From a virus, in IMG/VR virus record IMGVR_UViG_3300042945_003593, positions 1-44,169 of that record: 44,169 bases of DNA; one strand, 5' to 3'. The notes beneath the pieces are model-generated. The model worked only from the letters and a program-made list of their open reading frames with translations, was not told the origin of the DNA and did no database searches. The translations under genes were made by a program, and so were the position numbers. Position 1 is the first letter of the stretch. The number at the start of each line of letters is the position of its first letter. This document shows, in pieces, positions 42,341 to 44,169 of the stretch.

Positions 42341-42766
42341 ATGGCAATAACATTTGTTCAAAATATGCCTCTTGATTGTTATGATGACGCATCATCTAAT
42401 CAAAGATTTGTTACTTTTAATCTATGTGGAAGAGCAAGTGTTGTTCAGGGTTCAAATACAATAGACAAAGTAGATTTATCCAAAATATCTATTCCAATCT
42501 CTGAATTTACACATACAAGCACTATATTAGAGAATGGTGATACTTTATTAAATGGGGTGGTTAATTTGAAATTTATGATGATATTAGTTACATATCCAAC
42601 AGATGAATCTATTACATCTGCTAATAGATATATTGAGTGGTCTATGGACAATACTAATTGGAATGTTTTAAGAGAGATGATGGTTTTAACTGGCGAAGAT
42701 AATTTGGTCTATATAAGAAACACGAGAGGTTTTTCAGTTAGACTTGAAATTTTAGCAACAAAGTAA
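42341..42766 (+). CDS. Small probable structural protein, 141 residues
   Basis: This is not a family I can name. It is compact and beta-rich, with strands such as RFVTFNLCGRASVVQG, VVNLKFMMILVTYP and RYIEWSMDNTNWNVLREMMV, ending in a jelly-roll-like LVYIRNTRGFSVRLEILATK. The composition and size are those of small phage head-decoration or fibre-associated proteins. It starts 10 bases after the membrane-protein gene and ends 13 bases before the collagen-like fibre gene, so it is probably made with the fibre. Confidence 0.55.
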   Translation: MAITFVQNMPLDCYDDASSNQRFVTFNLCGRASVVQGSNTIDKVDLSKISIPISEFTHTSTILENGDTLLNGVVNLKFMMILVTYPTDESITSANRYIEWSMDNTNWNVLREMMVLTGEDNLVYIRNTRGFSVRLEILATK

Positions 42767-42779
42767 AATATAGAAAACT

Positions 42780-44048
<1,269 letters not shown>

Positions 44049-44059
44049 GGAATTAAATT

Positions 44060-44169
44060 ATGGGTTGTAATTGTAATAAAAAACAAATACTTACATCTTC
44101 TACTGAAATAAATTCAAGTAAAAAAGTAGAAGAAACTAAATCACAGCCATTTCAACCACATATTCTTCC
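44060..44169 (+). CDS. Small Cys-containing protein, cut by the right edge
   Basis: An AAGGA site precedes an ATG at 44060, giving MGCNCNKKQILTSSTEINSS and more polar residues to the window end. The CNC motif at residues 3-5 is distinctive, but the family is not recognised. It follows the fibre gene by 11 bases in the same direction. Confidence 0.5.
   Translation, partial: MGCNCNKKQILTSSTEINSSKKVEETKSQPFQPHIL

Overview
This window looks like part of the genome of a large, AT-rich, T4-like contractile-tailed phage (myovirus), probably infecting a member of the Bacteroidota such as a flavobacterium. The T4-like calls rest on recognisable proteins: a large terminase, a gp25-type and a gp6/J-type baseplate wedge protein, a two-part clamp loader, an RNase H/FEN nuclease, a family-B DNA polymerase piece, and probably the sliding clamp at the left edge. 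The host inference is weaker. It rests on sparse Shine-Dalgarno sequences, a TTTG/TAnnTTTG promoter of the Bacteroidota type before the ribonucleotide reductase gene, and the style of the collagen-like fibre proteins. I see no tRNA, CRISPR array, transposase or integrase.

Layout. 1-330 (-): the start of a probable sliding clamp. 471-12183 (+): a late structural operon with a 1158-residue baseplate-like protein, a giant 2062-residue protein and a fibre with a collagen-like neck. 12180-21232 (-): a second structural operon with the gp6-like wedge, a 1097-residue collagen-like fibre rich in Gly-X-Gln triplets, a small protein, a 948-residue fibre-like protein and a membrane-anchored coiled-coil protein. 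21327-22847 (-): gp25 plus a protein with three S1 RNA-binding repeats, ended by a strong terminator. 22930-33279 (-): replication and nucleotide metabolism, with RNase H, gp44- and gp62-like clamp loader, a monomeric class II ribonucleotide reductase, a DUF707-like glycosyltransferase, and a DNA polymerase that stops between catalytic motifs A and B. 33367-39681: packaging and putative head-interior genes. The terminase reads rightward and is flanked by leftward genes, six of which start with a short motif resembling the T4 capsid-targeting sequence. 39689-40281: the only long non-coding stretch, containing two foldable elements. 40282-44169 (+): small membrane proteins and another collagen-like fibre.

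How it works together. A nine-base motif, GATATATAG, occurs six times in intergenic DNA, with three close variants. It lies at fairly fixed distances (about 22-25 or 40-46 bases) before structural and unknown genes and often directly follows a terminator. I infer that it is the core of this phage's late promoter, the counterpart of T4 TATAAATA. The ribonucleotide reductase gene instead has a host-type promoter, which fits early expression. The points most worth following up are the late-promoter motif, the cluster of candidate capsid-targeted proteins around the terminase, the split DNA polymerase overlapping a glycosyltransferase gene, the phage S1-like protein, and the structured non-coding region.
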